Positions 15,713 through 22,383 of a stretch of DNA of 22,427 bases are shown here, one piece after another; position 1 is the first letter of the stretch, and each line of letters opens with the position of its first letter. Under the pieces are notes generated by a model, which worked only from the letters and a program-made list of their open reading frames with translations, did no database searches and was not told where the DNA came from. Origin of the DNA: Lachnospiraceae bacterium (GTDB lineage: Bacteria; Bacillota; Clostridia; Lachnospirales; Lachnospiraceae). Position numbers and translations under genes: made by a program. Location: positions 1 through 22,427 of the forward strand of contig VSNQ01000078.1 of assembly GCA_009774395.1 (NCBI GenBank), written 5' to 3'.

Positions 15713-16303
15713 CTAATGACTGTTTGCTATCATCTGAATCGCCTGCGGCAGTATTATCCACTCCGCCTGTTCCATTACACGCTGCTGCAACGTTTTTGGT
15801 GTATCATCTGGCAGCACTTCCACTGCTTTCTGTAAAAGAATCGGGCCGGTATCTGTCCCCTCATCTACAATATGTACCGTAGCGCCTGTCACCTTTACAC
15901 CGCGTTCCAATACCGCTTCATGGACACGCAGCCCATAAAATCCTTTTCCGCAAAAAGAAGGAATCAGCGAGGGATGTATATTAATAATATGCCCCCCATA
16001 CCTTTGTACCATTGCCGGCGGGAGTACTACCAAAAAACCCGCCAATACAATTAAATCTGGTGCTGCCTCCTCCACACAGGCAAGCAGCGCATCGTTAAAC
16101 GCTTCTCTGCTTTCATAGTCCTTTGGCGATATGGCAACAGCATCAATTCCCTTGTTTTTTGCCCGTTCAAGAGCATATGCGCCCTTATTGTTGCTAATAA
16201 CGCGCACAATACGCGTATTTGTAATTTTCCCTGATTCTATGGCATCCATGATTGCCTGCAAATTGGTACCACCACCAGATACACATACACAAATATTTAA
16301 CAT
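15713..16303 (-). CDS. purN: GAR formyltransferase (folate-dependent)
   Basis: Transfers a formyl group from 10-formyltetrahydrofolate to GAR. It is 196 aa, the usual size. The phosphate-binding loop VSGGGTNLQA lies at 8-17. The catalytic Asn108 and His110 are in NIHPSLIPSF, and the conserved region HIVDEGTDTGPIL (144-156) supplies the active-site aspartate. The gene overlaps the end of purM by seven bases. Its ribosome binding site GGAG sits inside the last purM codons (spacing eight), which implies coupled translation of the two proteins. Confidence 0.97.
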   Translation of the reverse strand: MLNICVCVSGGGTNLQAIMDAIESGKITNTRIVRVISNNKGAYALERAKNKGIDAVAISPKDYESREAFNDALLACVEEAAPDLIVLAGFLVVLPPAMVQRYGGHIINIHPSLIPSFCGKGFYGLRVHEAVLERGVKVTGATVHIVDEGTDTGPILLQKAVEVLPDDTPKTLQQRVMEQAEWIILPQAIQMIANSH

Positions 16304-17322
16304 AGGGTTACTCCTTTTTCGCCTGCTTTTGTTTCTCCGATTACAAAGCAGGTTTCCCCGGCTGCTTGAATTGCTTCCATTGTCTTTTCGACATCACTGG
16401 GGTCAACAGCTATCACCATTCCAATTCCCATATTAAATGTATTGTACATCATATGTTCTTCAAGTGCACCTTTTTTCTGCATAAGAGAAAAAATCGGCGG
16501 CATCGGATAGCTGTCTTTATGAATTACTGCATGGATTCCCTCCGGAAGCATTCTTGGAACGTTTTCGTAAAAACCACCGCCAGTAATATGGCTGCATGCC
16601 TTAATACGTACACCTGCCTCCTTAATACTCCTTAATGCCTTAACATAAATTTTTGTTGGTGCCAAAAGCGTTTCGCCAAGTGTTTTCCCCAGTTCATCAT
16701 AATATGTTTCCAAACTTTCGCGTGTCATATCAAAGAGCTTACGCACAAGAGAAAATCCATTGCTGTGTACTCCGCTTGACGCAATTCCAATTAAGGATTC
16801 TCCTGCTTTTAAATCCGCCCCTGTGATTAAGTCTTTCTCATCCACAACGCCAACAGCAAAGCCTGCAAGATCGTATTCTTCAACAGGATAAAAACCAGGC
16901 ATCTCAGCAGTTTCACCGCCGATTAACGCGGCACCTGACTGAATACAACCATCTGCAACACCCTTTACAATCGTAGCGATCTTTTCTGGCTCATTCTTAC
17001 CACAGGCAATATAATCAAGGAAAAACAACGGTTCCCCGCCTGCACAAGCAATATCGTTTACGCACATCGCAACACAATCAATCCCTATGGTATCATGCTT
17101 GTCCATTAAAAATGCTAGTTTTAGCTTTGTTCCTACACCATCCGTTCCGGAAACCAGTGTAGGCTTCTCCATATCCTTAAATTTTTCCATAGAAAATGCA
17201 CCCGAAAAGCCACCAATGCCACCAAGCACCTCTGACCGCATGGTTTTCTTAACATGCTCTTTCATTAATTCGACTGCCTGATATCCTGCCTCTATATCTA
17301 CACCTGCATTCTTATAATCCAT
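16297..17322 (-). CDS. purM: AIR synthetase (phosphoribosylformylglycinamidine cyclo-ligase)
   Basis: ATP-dependent enzyme that closes the imidazole ring, converting FGAM to AIR, the substrate of PurE/PurK. It is 341 aa, the usual length. Visible motifs are GGFSGAF (37-43), LVSGTDGVGTKLKLA (56-70), the dimer/active-site segment LIGGETAEMPGFY (about 135-147) and the C-terminal SHITGGGFYENVPR. The ATG has CGGAGG six bases upstream. It follows purE by 144 bp and overlaps purN by seven bases. A TATACT box at 17381-17386 hints at an internal promoter, but no good -35 partner is present. Confidence 0.97.
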   Translation of the reverse strand: MDYKNAGVDIEAGYQAVELMKEHVKKTMRSEVLGGIGGFSGAFSMEKFKDMEKPTLVSGTDGVGTKLKLAFLMDKHDTIGIDCVAMCVNDIACAGGEPLFFLDYIACGKNEPEKIATIVKGVADGCIQSGAALIGGETAEMPGFYPVEEYDLAGFAVGVVDEKDLITGADLKAGESLIGIASSGVHSNGFSLVRKLFDMTRESLETYYDELGKTLGETLLAPTKIYVKALRSIKEAGVRIKACSHITGGGFYENVPRMLPEGIHAVIHKDSYPMPPIFSLMQKKGALEEHMMYNTFNMGIGMVIAVDPSDVEKTMEAIQAAGETCFVIGETKAGEKGVTLC

Positions 17323-17429
17323 AATCGACCTCCGTTTATCCTATTCCAGACCTTACACGCCTTGTGCCAGCCAACATCACAGTATAACCTTGTTAAACTC
17401 TAATCAATCTATTTCCTATATCTTGTGAA

Positions 17430-17471
17430 TTTACTATATAGTAAACACAAATAATATTTACGTTTACTATA
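17430..17471 (-). promoter_or_regulatory. Palindromes overlapping the purE stop codon
   Basis: TTTACTATATAGTAAA (17430-17445) is a perfect 16-base palindrome. Its right half, TATAGTAAAC (17437-17446), can also pair with GTTTACTATA (17462-17471) around a 15-base loop. That second arm contains the purE stop codon TAG (17467-17469). The folds compete, and ribosomes finishing purE would open the longer one. There is no T-tract. The structure may be a processing site or a translation-linked control of the downstream pur genes. Confidence 0.5.
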
Positions 17472-17970
17472 AATATTTCTTATAACCAATCTCTTGAAGC
17501 TTTGCATCCTTTGCTTCCACTTGCTCCTTTAACGTAGCAGAATATGCTTTTAACTTATCAAGCAACTCACTGTCGGAAGTTGCAAGGATTTTTGCCGCAA
17601 GTAAACCCGCGTTTGCCCCGCCGTTTATTGCCACAGTTGCCACAGGTATTCCAGAAGGCATCTGTACAATGGAATACAAAGAATCTCTCCCCCCTAGAGA
17701 AGTGGTATGCATTGGAATGCCAATTACAGGCATTGGAAAAATCGCTGCACACATTCCTGGCAAATGTGCCGCCATGCCAGCCCCTGCAATAATCACCTTA
17801 AATCCTTTTTCCTCAGCAGTCTTTGCATATTCAAAAAATACATCTGGTTCTCTGTGCGCAGAAATAATATTCATCTCAAAAGAAATCCCCAATTCCTCCA
17901 AAATATCTGCTGCCTTTGCCATCACTGGCATATCTGAATCGGACCCCATAACAATTCCAACCTGTGCCAT
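17467..17970 (-). CDS. purE: N5-CAIR mutase (class I PurE)
   Basis: Rearranges N5-carboxy-AIR to 4-carboxy-AIR in purine synthesis. It is 167 aa from the start I chose, the usual length. The substrate motif GSDSD (9-13) and SAHR (37-40, with the catalytic His39) are present, as are AGAGMAAHLPG and GIPVATVAINGG in the core. The SAHR motif points to class I, which needs PurK; none is in this window. I chose ATG 17970 because AGGAG lies upstream. The in-frame ATG at 18009 would add 13 residues that look unlike the family. It is the first gene of the purine set, with a promoter at 18022-18050. Confidence 0.96.
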   Translation of the reverse strand: MAQVGIVMGSDSDMPVMAKAADILEELGISFEMNIISAHREPDVFFEYAKTAEEKGFKVIIAGAGMAAHLPGMCAAIFPMPVIGIPMHTTSLGGRDSLYSIVQMPSGIPVATVAINGGANAGLLAAKILATSDSELLDKLKAYSATLKEQVEAKDAKLQEIGYKKYL

Positions 17971-18021
17971 AATTTCTCCTTTCCTAGAAAACTGCTGCAA
18001 CATCATCATGCCACAACCTAT

Positions 18022-18050
18022 AGTTTAACGACTATCCGCCTATCCGTCAA
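18022..18050 (-). promoter_or_regulatory. Promoter of the purE operon
   Basis: Read leftward, TTGACG (18045-18050) is followed after 17 bases by TAAACT (18022-18027). The predicted leader is about 45 bases. I see no purine or PRPP riboswitch fold in so short a leader. Upstream, AACATTT/AAATGTT arms around GTTTACA (18065-18085) form a small inverted repeat that might be an operator or the weak end of the aminopeptidase transcript. Confidence 0.65.
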
Positions 18051-18086
18051 TAAAATTTATTGTAAACATTTTGTAAACAAATGTTC

Positions 18087-20192
18087 TTATTTATCAAATG
18101 CCTTATTTAATTCTTGTGTTCCCTCCAGCACAAATCGCCCATTTTCAATAATTGGAAAGGCATTTCCTTCCTGATTATAGGCAATAATTGAGCCAAGTTC
18201 ATCATAGGGAATTGTAATGTCCGTATGACAGCCAAAATATGCTTTTGTAGGATCTGTCTTACGCAGAAGCGAAACCGAATTATCCCTAGCTATAATTTCT
18301 CTGCCATCCTCATTATACACCTTTACATCCTCGCTTCTGGAATAGCAGGTATCACCAACAGCAAAATGGGGGCCTGTTTTTTCTGCAATTAAAATCGGAA
18401 AACGACTTGCAATATTATATTTTTTCGCAGTCATATATGCTGTTGTATTCGTGCCAATTGCAAATTCTCCCATTGGAAGCGATTCATAATGGTATAATAC
18501 ATTATCTTTGATATACTTTTTATTTTCATCCTCTGTTGCAAAGTTTGTGCAAGTGTACTCCACAATCTTGCCATCCGCAAACACCATTTCCAGATTGTGA
18601 TATTCTAATTCGTTTAAAAAGACACGGCTTACATGCAGCCTGCCGTTTGTTCCCTCTAAAACAGGCGTTGTAAACACCTCTCCCACTGGAATATTCACAT
18701 CGGCAACACAATTTTCAAATATTGCTTCTTTCTCTGGATTTTTCACTGGATAAAGCTGTACACGCAAGTCTGTTTTATTGCCGTTCATTCCTTTAATTTC
18801 CACATAATTGGACTGATTGAGTATGTCAATCATTTTCGCCTGAATCCGCTCGTAGGTTGTATAATCCAGCGTGTTTAATTTCACTGTTTCATCAAAAATC
18901 TCTTCAAACTGCTCGCCAATCGCCGGAACGGGAAAAGCGATAATCGTAAAGCTCCGCTCTTCCTCCTTAATATACTGACTGCGCAAATCTGCTGCCAACC
19001 CTCTATACTCAGCGGAAAGTTTCTGCTGTTCACTGTCCAATGTACAAGCTTCTTTTTTATATATTGGTGAAAACGGTATATCGCCAAACACCTCTATTAC
19101 AGCAGGGCCTGCGTATTTTGCCGCCTTCTCCTTATTTTCCTCAAAGGCAAGTTTTAAAACTTCCAGTTTACGATTTGTCAATTTTTTATCCAAAAACAGT
19201 GCCATATCATCCTTATGATCATAATCAAATTGCTTATTTGCAATTGCGCCATAATATCCTGCCTTGCCTGCACCCCTACGATAAAAAATACTGTCATGTG
19301 CCCGATACGCTGTAGGCTTTAACCCCAATTTTTCAAAATTGCGAATTGCTGCCCGTACAACACGCTCAAAACCGAGTACATAATGAATATCAACGGTTTC
19401 CTTCTTACTTAAATCCTTGTTCCCTTTTACAAATCCAATGCGATATCCCTCTGTATACGTATCCGCGATCAATTGAATACGCTCCTTGGGCAATGTATTG
19501 AGATACTGTGCCATACGCTCTATATCTGCTGTAATATACTCTCCATATTGATACAGATAGCGAAGATCATTTAAGTCACTGTCCATAATAATCTTTACTG
19601 CGAAATCACATGCGGGATCTACCTGTGACTGAACACGCCATGCAGCCGCTGTTTCCGAATAGTCGCTTACAAACCAATATAAAATTTCCCGAATATCGCT
19701 CTCTAAAGGCACACCCGCTTTTTCCGGCAAATCTTCTAAATCTGCCTCGGACTTTGCATATGCAAATGTATTATAAACTTCCACAAACAGTTCCATGCGG
19801 ATAATTAATTCCTCAATTCGGTTCTCGAATGCATCTGCTATTATACTGCGCAGTTCTGTGTAAAGAAAACAAAGCAGTTTGCCAAAACCATCACCAAGCT
19901 GTGCACAGGCATATGTTGGATTTGCATAGCTATTATGATAATTCTCCTCCAAAATATCTGTATACAGTGCTTTGTTTGCAGTGCGCAGTTCCTCCAAACC
20001 AGCCATATTTCCTGACTGGCAGAATGCCCCCTGCTGCACACGTTCATAAGTTTCCATCACCTGTACAATAAATGCTGCTGTTCTCTGAAAATAATCTTTG
20101 TAAACTGTCGAAACTTCCTGTACCTTTGCAATCTCACGAATTCTCTCACAGGAAAGCCCATATCTCTCTTGTAAAACTACTGTTTCTGCCAT
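18087..20192 (-). CDS. M29-type metallo-aminopeptidase with long N-terminal extension
   Basis: Predicted cytoplasmic aminopeptidase of 701 aa. The C-terminal part (about 310-701) resembles peptidase family M29 (AmpS/PepS). The expected metal and catalytic residues appear in order: Glu505 (GEVF), Glu576 (MGEFAIG), His609 (GPHFAVG), Tyr617 and the pair His656-x-Asp658 (CHTDI). M29 enzymes are normally about 400 residues. The first 300 here form an extra, mostly helical region with no recognisable motif. I chose ATG 20192 because GGGAG lies upstream. The in-frame start at 20246 adds a hydrophobic stretch encoded over the upstream gene. The start is one base after the stop of the small membrane protein gene, so translation is probably coupled. 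Substrate preference cannot be read from sequence. Confidence 0.85.
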   Translation of the reverse strand: MAETVVLQERYGLSCERIREIAKVQEVSTVYKDYFQRTAAFIVQVMETYERVQQGAFCQSGNMAGLEELRTANKALYTDILEENYHNSYANPTYACAQLGDGFGKLLCFLYTELRSIIADAFENRIEELIIRMELFVEVYNTFAYAKSEADLEDLPEKAGVPLESDIREILYWFVSDYSETAAAWRVQSQVDPACDFAVKIIMDSDLNDLRYLYQYGEYITADIERMAQYLNTLPKERIQLIADTYTEGYRIGFVKGNKDLSKKETVDIHYVLGFERVVRAAIRNFEKLGLKPTAYRAHDSIFYRRGAGKAGYYGAIANKQFDYDHKDDMALFLDKKLTNRKLEVLKLAFEENKEKAAKYAGPAVIEVFGDIPFSPIYKKEACTLDSEQQKLSAEYRGLAADLRSQYIKEEERSFTIIAFPVPAIGEQFEEIFDETVKLNTLDYTTYERIQAKMIDILNQSNYVEIKGMNGNKTDLRVQLYPVKNPEKEAIFENCVADVNIPVGEVFTTPVLEGTNGRLHVSRVFLNELEYHNLEMVFADGKIVEYTCTNFATEDENKKYIKDNVLYHYESLPMGEFAIGTNTTAYMTAKKYNIASRFPILIAEKTGPHFAVGDTCYSRSEDVKVYNEDGREIIARDNSVSLLRKTDPTKAYFGCHTDITIPYDELGSIIAYNQEGNAFPIIENGRFVLEGTQELNKAFDK

Positions 20193-20193
20193 A

Positions 20194-20520
20194 TTAAACC
20201 ACTCCCATATAAAGAATAAAACTACAAGCCGCCATAGCCGCAACATTAAACAAAATTCCCGTTACCGGAAAAAAGCGAAAAATATCCTGTTCCATACTAG
20301 AACGTATGCCGAGTATCAGCCCTATTCCTGCATAGATAATCGAAAGCACAATCACAGCGCCGTACTGCATCGGAGCATCGCCGCGATTGCGGTAGGTTAG
20401 ATATACGGCGATGCACACGGAAACGACCGATATTATTCCCAAAACCGTAGACATAATACCACGTTTTGGATTTTTCTTATTTGTAAAAATATAGCCGGAT
20501 TTATTTAAAAACCGAAACAT
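20194..20520 (-). CDS. Small membrane protein of unknown function (108 aa)
   Basis: Three predicted membrane helices (about 22-43, 51-70 and 83-106) follow a basic N-terminus (FLNKSGYIFTNKKNPKRG). The loops are short and no catalytic motif is visible. It might belong to a small uncharacterised DUF family of clostridia, but I cannot name it with confidence. The ATG has AAAGGA nine bases upstream. The stop is followed after one base by the aminopeptidase start, a tightly coupled pair. A terminator-like hairpin (20547-20581) lies 26 bases before the start and I see no promoter in between, so expression may depend on read-through. Confidence 0.8.
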   Translation of the reverse strand: MFRFLNKSGYIFTNKKNPKRGIMSTVLGIISVVSVCIAVYLTYRNRGDAPMQYGAVIVLSIIYAGIGLILGIRSSMEQDIFRFFPVTGILFNVAAMAACSFILYMGVV

Positions 20521-20546
20521 TACCGCCTATCCTTTCCCTGATAAAA

Positions 20547-20581
20547 GGCATTCTTATGAAATTTTCTTTCATAGGAATGCC
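20547..20581 (-). terminator. Rho-independent terminator or attenuator
   Basis: Read leftward, GGCATTCCTATGAAA pairs with TTTCATAAGAATGCC, 15 pairs with one mismatch or wobble and a 5-base loop, then TTTTAT. It follows the 50-aa gene and precedes the 108-aa gene by 26 bases. The T-tract is short, so partial read-through is likely. Confidence 0.75.
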
Positions 20582-20595
20582 CATGCCAGTCCCTA

Positions 20596-20748
20596 TTAAA
20601 ATAAAATCTTAGATTTCCCAATTAAAAGCCGTCCTCCACTGATCAAAAGCAAAATACCACTTGTCAGCCCAACAACAATCAAAACCACTCCAAGAATAAT
20701 TGAAAGTGCTCCAGCACGTCCCATTGCTTTATATATTTTCTCGTCCAT
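20596..20748 (-). CDS. Very small membrane protein (50 aa)
   Basis: A short basic/acidic head (MDEKIYKAMGRAG) is followed by one long or two short hydrophobic helices (about 14-42, rich in Ile, Leu, Val and Gly) and a basic tail ending KSKILF. No family is recognised. I chose ATG 20748 because it has AGGGAGG six bases upstream. The reading frame runs further upstream into the 32-bp repeats, where an in-frame GTG exists without a ribosome binding site. It lies between pyrE and the 108-aa membrane protein gene and is followed by a terminator hairpin. It could be a small stress or membrane-stability protein. Confidence 0.75.
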   Translation of the reverse strand: MDEKIYKAMGRAGALSIILGVVLIVVGLTSGILLLISGGRLLIGKSKILF

Positions 20749-20766
20749 TAAATCCTCCCTTCTATA

Positions 20767-20859
20767 CCACATAACCATTGCCATTTTGCCTTGCCTAGCC
20801 ACATAACCATTGCCATTTTGCCTTGCCTAGCCACAAAACTTTTGCCATTTTGCCTTGCC
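20767..20859. repeat. Three-copy 32-bp tandem repeat
   Basis: Units start with CCAC at 20767, 20799 and 20831. The first two are identical (core CATTGCCATTTTGCCTTGCC) and the third is diverged at about four positions. The array fills most of the 138-bp gap between pyrE and the 50-aa gene. The period of 32 does not preserve a reading frame. Confidence 0.85.
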
Positions 20860-20886
20860 AAACTATACTGCAAACTTTAAAAATTC

Positions 20887-21561
20887 TTATTTTGCACCAT
20901 ACTGCACATAATATGCGTCAATCGCTTCCTTAATCGTATCGTCAATCAGCACTCTGCCATTATAGTTCCTATTGTAGAGATGCGCAATCACTTCCTCCAT
21001 TGTTACAATTGCTCCGGTTTCGATACCATATACTTCCCGAATTTCTGCCAGTGCATTAATTTGGGTTTTGCCGCGCTCCTGGCGGTTTAGGCTAACCATA
21101 AGCCCTACAACATCCACATTCGCCTGCTCCTTTAAAATAGGGAACGTTTCATCAATGGATTTACCAGAAGTAGTAACATCCTCAATAATAACGACTTTAT
21201 CCCCATCATGCAGTTCGCTTCCCAACAGAATCCCCACATCACCGTGATCTTTTATCTCCTTGCGATTAGAACAATAGCGAATATCCTTATTGTACAATTC
21301 ACTAAACGCCATAGCTGTTGCTACCGCAAGCGGAATCCCCTTATACGCCGGTCCAAAAAGCACGTCAAAATCTGAACCGTAGTTTTCATAAATTGCCTGC
21401 GCATAAAAGCGTCCCAGCCGCCGAAGCTGCGTGCCCGTTACATATGCGCCTGCATTCATAAAAAAGGGAGATTTTCTTCCGCTTTTCAAGGTAAACTCAC
21501 CAAACTTTAATACATTGCTGTCAACCATAAATTCAATAAACTCTTTTTTATAATTTTCCAT
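20887..21561 (-). CDS. pyrE: Orotate phosphoribosyltransferase
   Basis: Converts orotate and PRPP to OMP, the fifth step of pyrimidine synthesis. It is a cytoplasmic dimer of 224 aa, within the family range. Diagnostic segments are the substrate stretch FTLKSGRKSPFF (23-34), FGPAYKGIPLAVA (69-81) and the PRPP-binding loop VVIIEDVTTSGKS (123-135). The flexible catalytic loop RKEIKDHG lies at about 100-107. The ATG has AGAAGGG six bases upstream. It is not next to other pyr genes. A strong promoter lies at 21908-21936, leaving an unusually long leader of about 340 bases that contains the nine-copy 29-bp repeat. No PyrR-type antiterminator or T-tract attenuator is seen in this leader. Confidence 0.97.
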   Translation of the reverse strand: MENYKKEFIEFMVDSNVLKFGEFTLKSGRKSPFFMNAGAYVTGTQLRRLGRFYAQAIYENYGSDFDVLFGPAYKGIPLAVATAMAFSELYNKDIRYCSNRKEIKDHGDVGILLGSELHDGDKVVIIEDVTTSGKSIDETFPILKEQANVDVVGLMVSLNRQERGKTQINALAEIREVYGIETGAIVTMEEVIAHLYNRNYNGRVLIDDTIKEAIDAYYVQYGAK

Positions 21562-21586
21562 TGTATTGCCCTTCTTTTTAGTTTAA

Positions 21587-21825
21587 TTATTTTAATGATC
21601 TTGTTTTTCGTTTATTACTCATAATGATCTTGTTTCTCGTTTATTGGTCATAATGATCTTGTTTTTCGTTTATTAGTCATAATGATCTTGTTTTTCGTTT
21701 ATTGGTCATAATGATCTTGTTTTTCGTTTATTAGTCATAATGATCTTGTTTTCCGTTTACTTGTCATAATGATCTTGTTTTTCGTTTATTAGTCATAATG
21801 ATCTTGTTTTCCGTTTACTTGTCAT
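21587..21825 (-). other. Eight chained mini-ORFs in the pyrE leader
   Basis: Read leftward, eight repeat copies each contain ATG, nine more sense codons and a stop. The peptide is M-T/S-N/S-K-R-K/E-T-R-S-L. In seven of them the stop TGA overlaps the next copy's ATG as ATGA, so 33 coding bases minus 4 gives the 29-bp period exactly. The final copy runs one codon further and ends TAA at 21587-21589, 25 bases before the pyrE ATG. No copy has a good Shine-Dalgarno sequence, so translation is unproven. The chain may be coincidental to the repeat. Confidence 0.45.
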
Positions 21826-21850
21826 AATAATCTTGTTTTCGGTTTACTTG
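21592..21850. repeat. Nine-copy 29-bp tandem repeat (VNTR-like)
   Basis: Copies anchored on AATGATCTTG start at 21594, 21623, 21652, 21681, 21710, 21739, 21768 and 21797. A ninth, degenerate copy (AATAATCTTG) starts at 21826. Differences alternate between neighbours, which suggests that a 58-bp dimer was duplicated. There are no unique spacers, so this is not a CRISPR array. Each of the eight intact copies contains one GATC. Confidence 0.95.
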
Positions 21851-21907
21851 TTTTGTGTTGATTATGTACTCTCTGGAAATCGTTCCTATTTTTTCAATAT
21901 TTTCCCT

Positions 21908-21936
21908 ATTTTACCACATTCACTATTGAATTTCAA
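21908..21936 (-). promoter_or_regulatory. Promoter of pyrE
   Basis: Read leftward, TTGAAA (21931-21936) is followed after exactly 17 bases by TAAAAT (21908-21913). An upstream TG gives an extended -10. Transcription would begin near 21900 and run through the 29-bp repeats into pyrE. Confidence 0.75.
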
Positions 21937-22104
21937 TCCGTTGTTGTGAAAGAATTGCCGGATTCTATATTATATCTTTGTATCTTGTATTTTTACATTT
22001 CATATAAAATGATGTTCTTGTTCGATTTTTGAGATACAATTGATGCAAAATTTAATTAGAATTAGGAAATTTTCACAAAACTTCTGTTCCTATTGGTTGT
22101 ATTG

Positions 22105-22202
22105 TTATCCACACAAAATCCTATTAATTTATGTGGATAATGTGGATAAGTCGGTGTATAAGTCGATTTTATTCATTTTTTTGTCTTTTCTGTTGTGGAT
22201 AA
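22105..22202. other. oriC: Probable chromosomal replication origin (DnaA-box cluster)
   Basis: Four perfect 9-base DnaA boxes lie within 98 bp: TTATCCACA at 22105-22113, and TGTGGATAA at 22132-22140, 22141-22149 and 22194-22202. Two are directly abutting. A weaker match (GGTGTATAA, two mismatches) is at 22153-22161. Very AT-rich DNA follows (22203-22380), suitable for unwinding. It includes a perfect tandem pair of TTTTTAGTTGA (22281-22302). All confident genes of the window run away from here, as expected beside an origin. dnaA is not in the window. Confidence 0.75.
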
Positions 22203-22383
22203 CTTGTGAATTGTAAAAAAAATGACTGTTGTGTCAGAACTTATGTTTGTTCGATTTTTGTGCATTTTTCCTAATACTATTTTTTAGTTGATTTTTAGTT
22301 GAATCGGGATAATTTTAATTAAGTTTTTGTTCGATAATTTCTTATTATAAATCAAGTGAAGAAAATATCTGTGCAATCGAGTA

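Noticed and set aside
17971..18050. Purine or PRPP riboswitch upstream of purE
   Set aside because: The predicted leader is only about 45 bases and shows no conserved riboswitch stems.
21592..21850. CRISPR array
   Set aside because: The 29-bp units abut with no unique spacers, and no cas genes are present.
21562..21900. PyrR-type attenuator ahead of pyrE
   Set aside because: No terminator hairpin with a T-tract and no PyrR-binding loop is visible in the leader; it is dominated by the tandem repeat.
22011..22031. LexA/SOS box
   Set aside because: The GTTC copies are direct (GTTCTTGTTC) rather than the required inverted GAAC-N4-GTTC.
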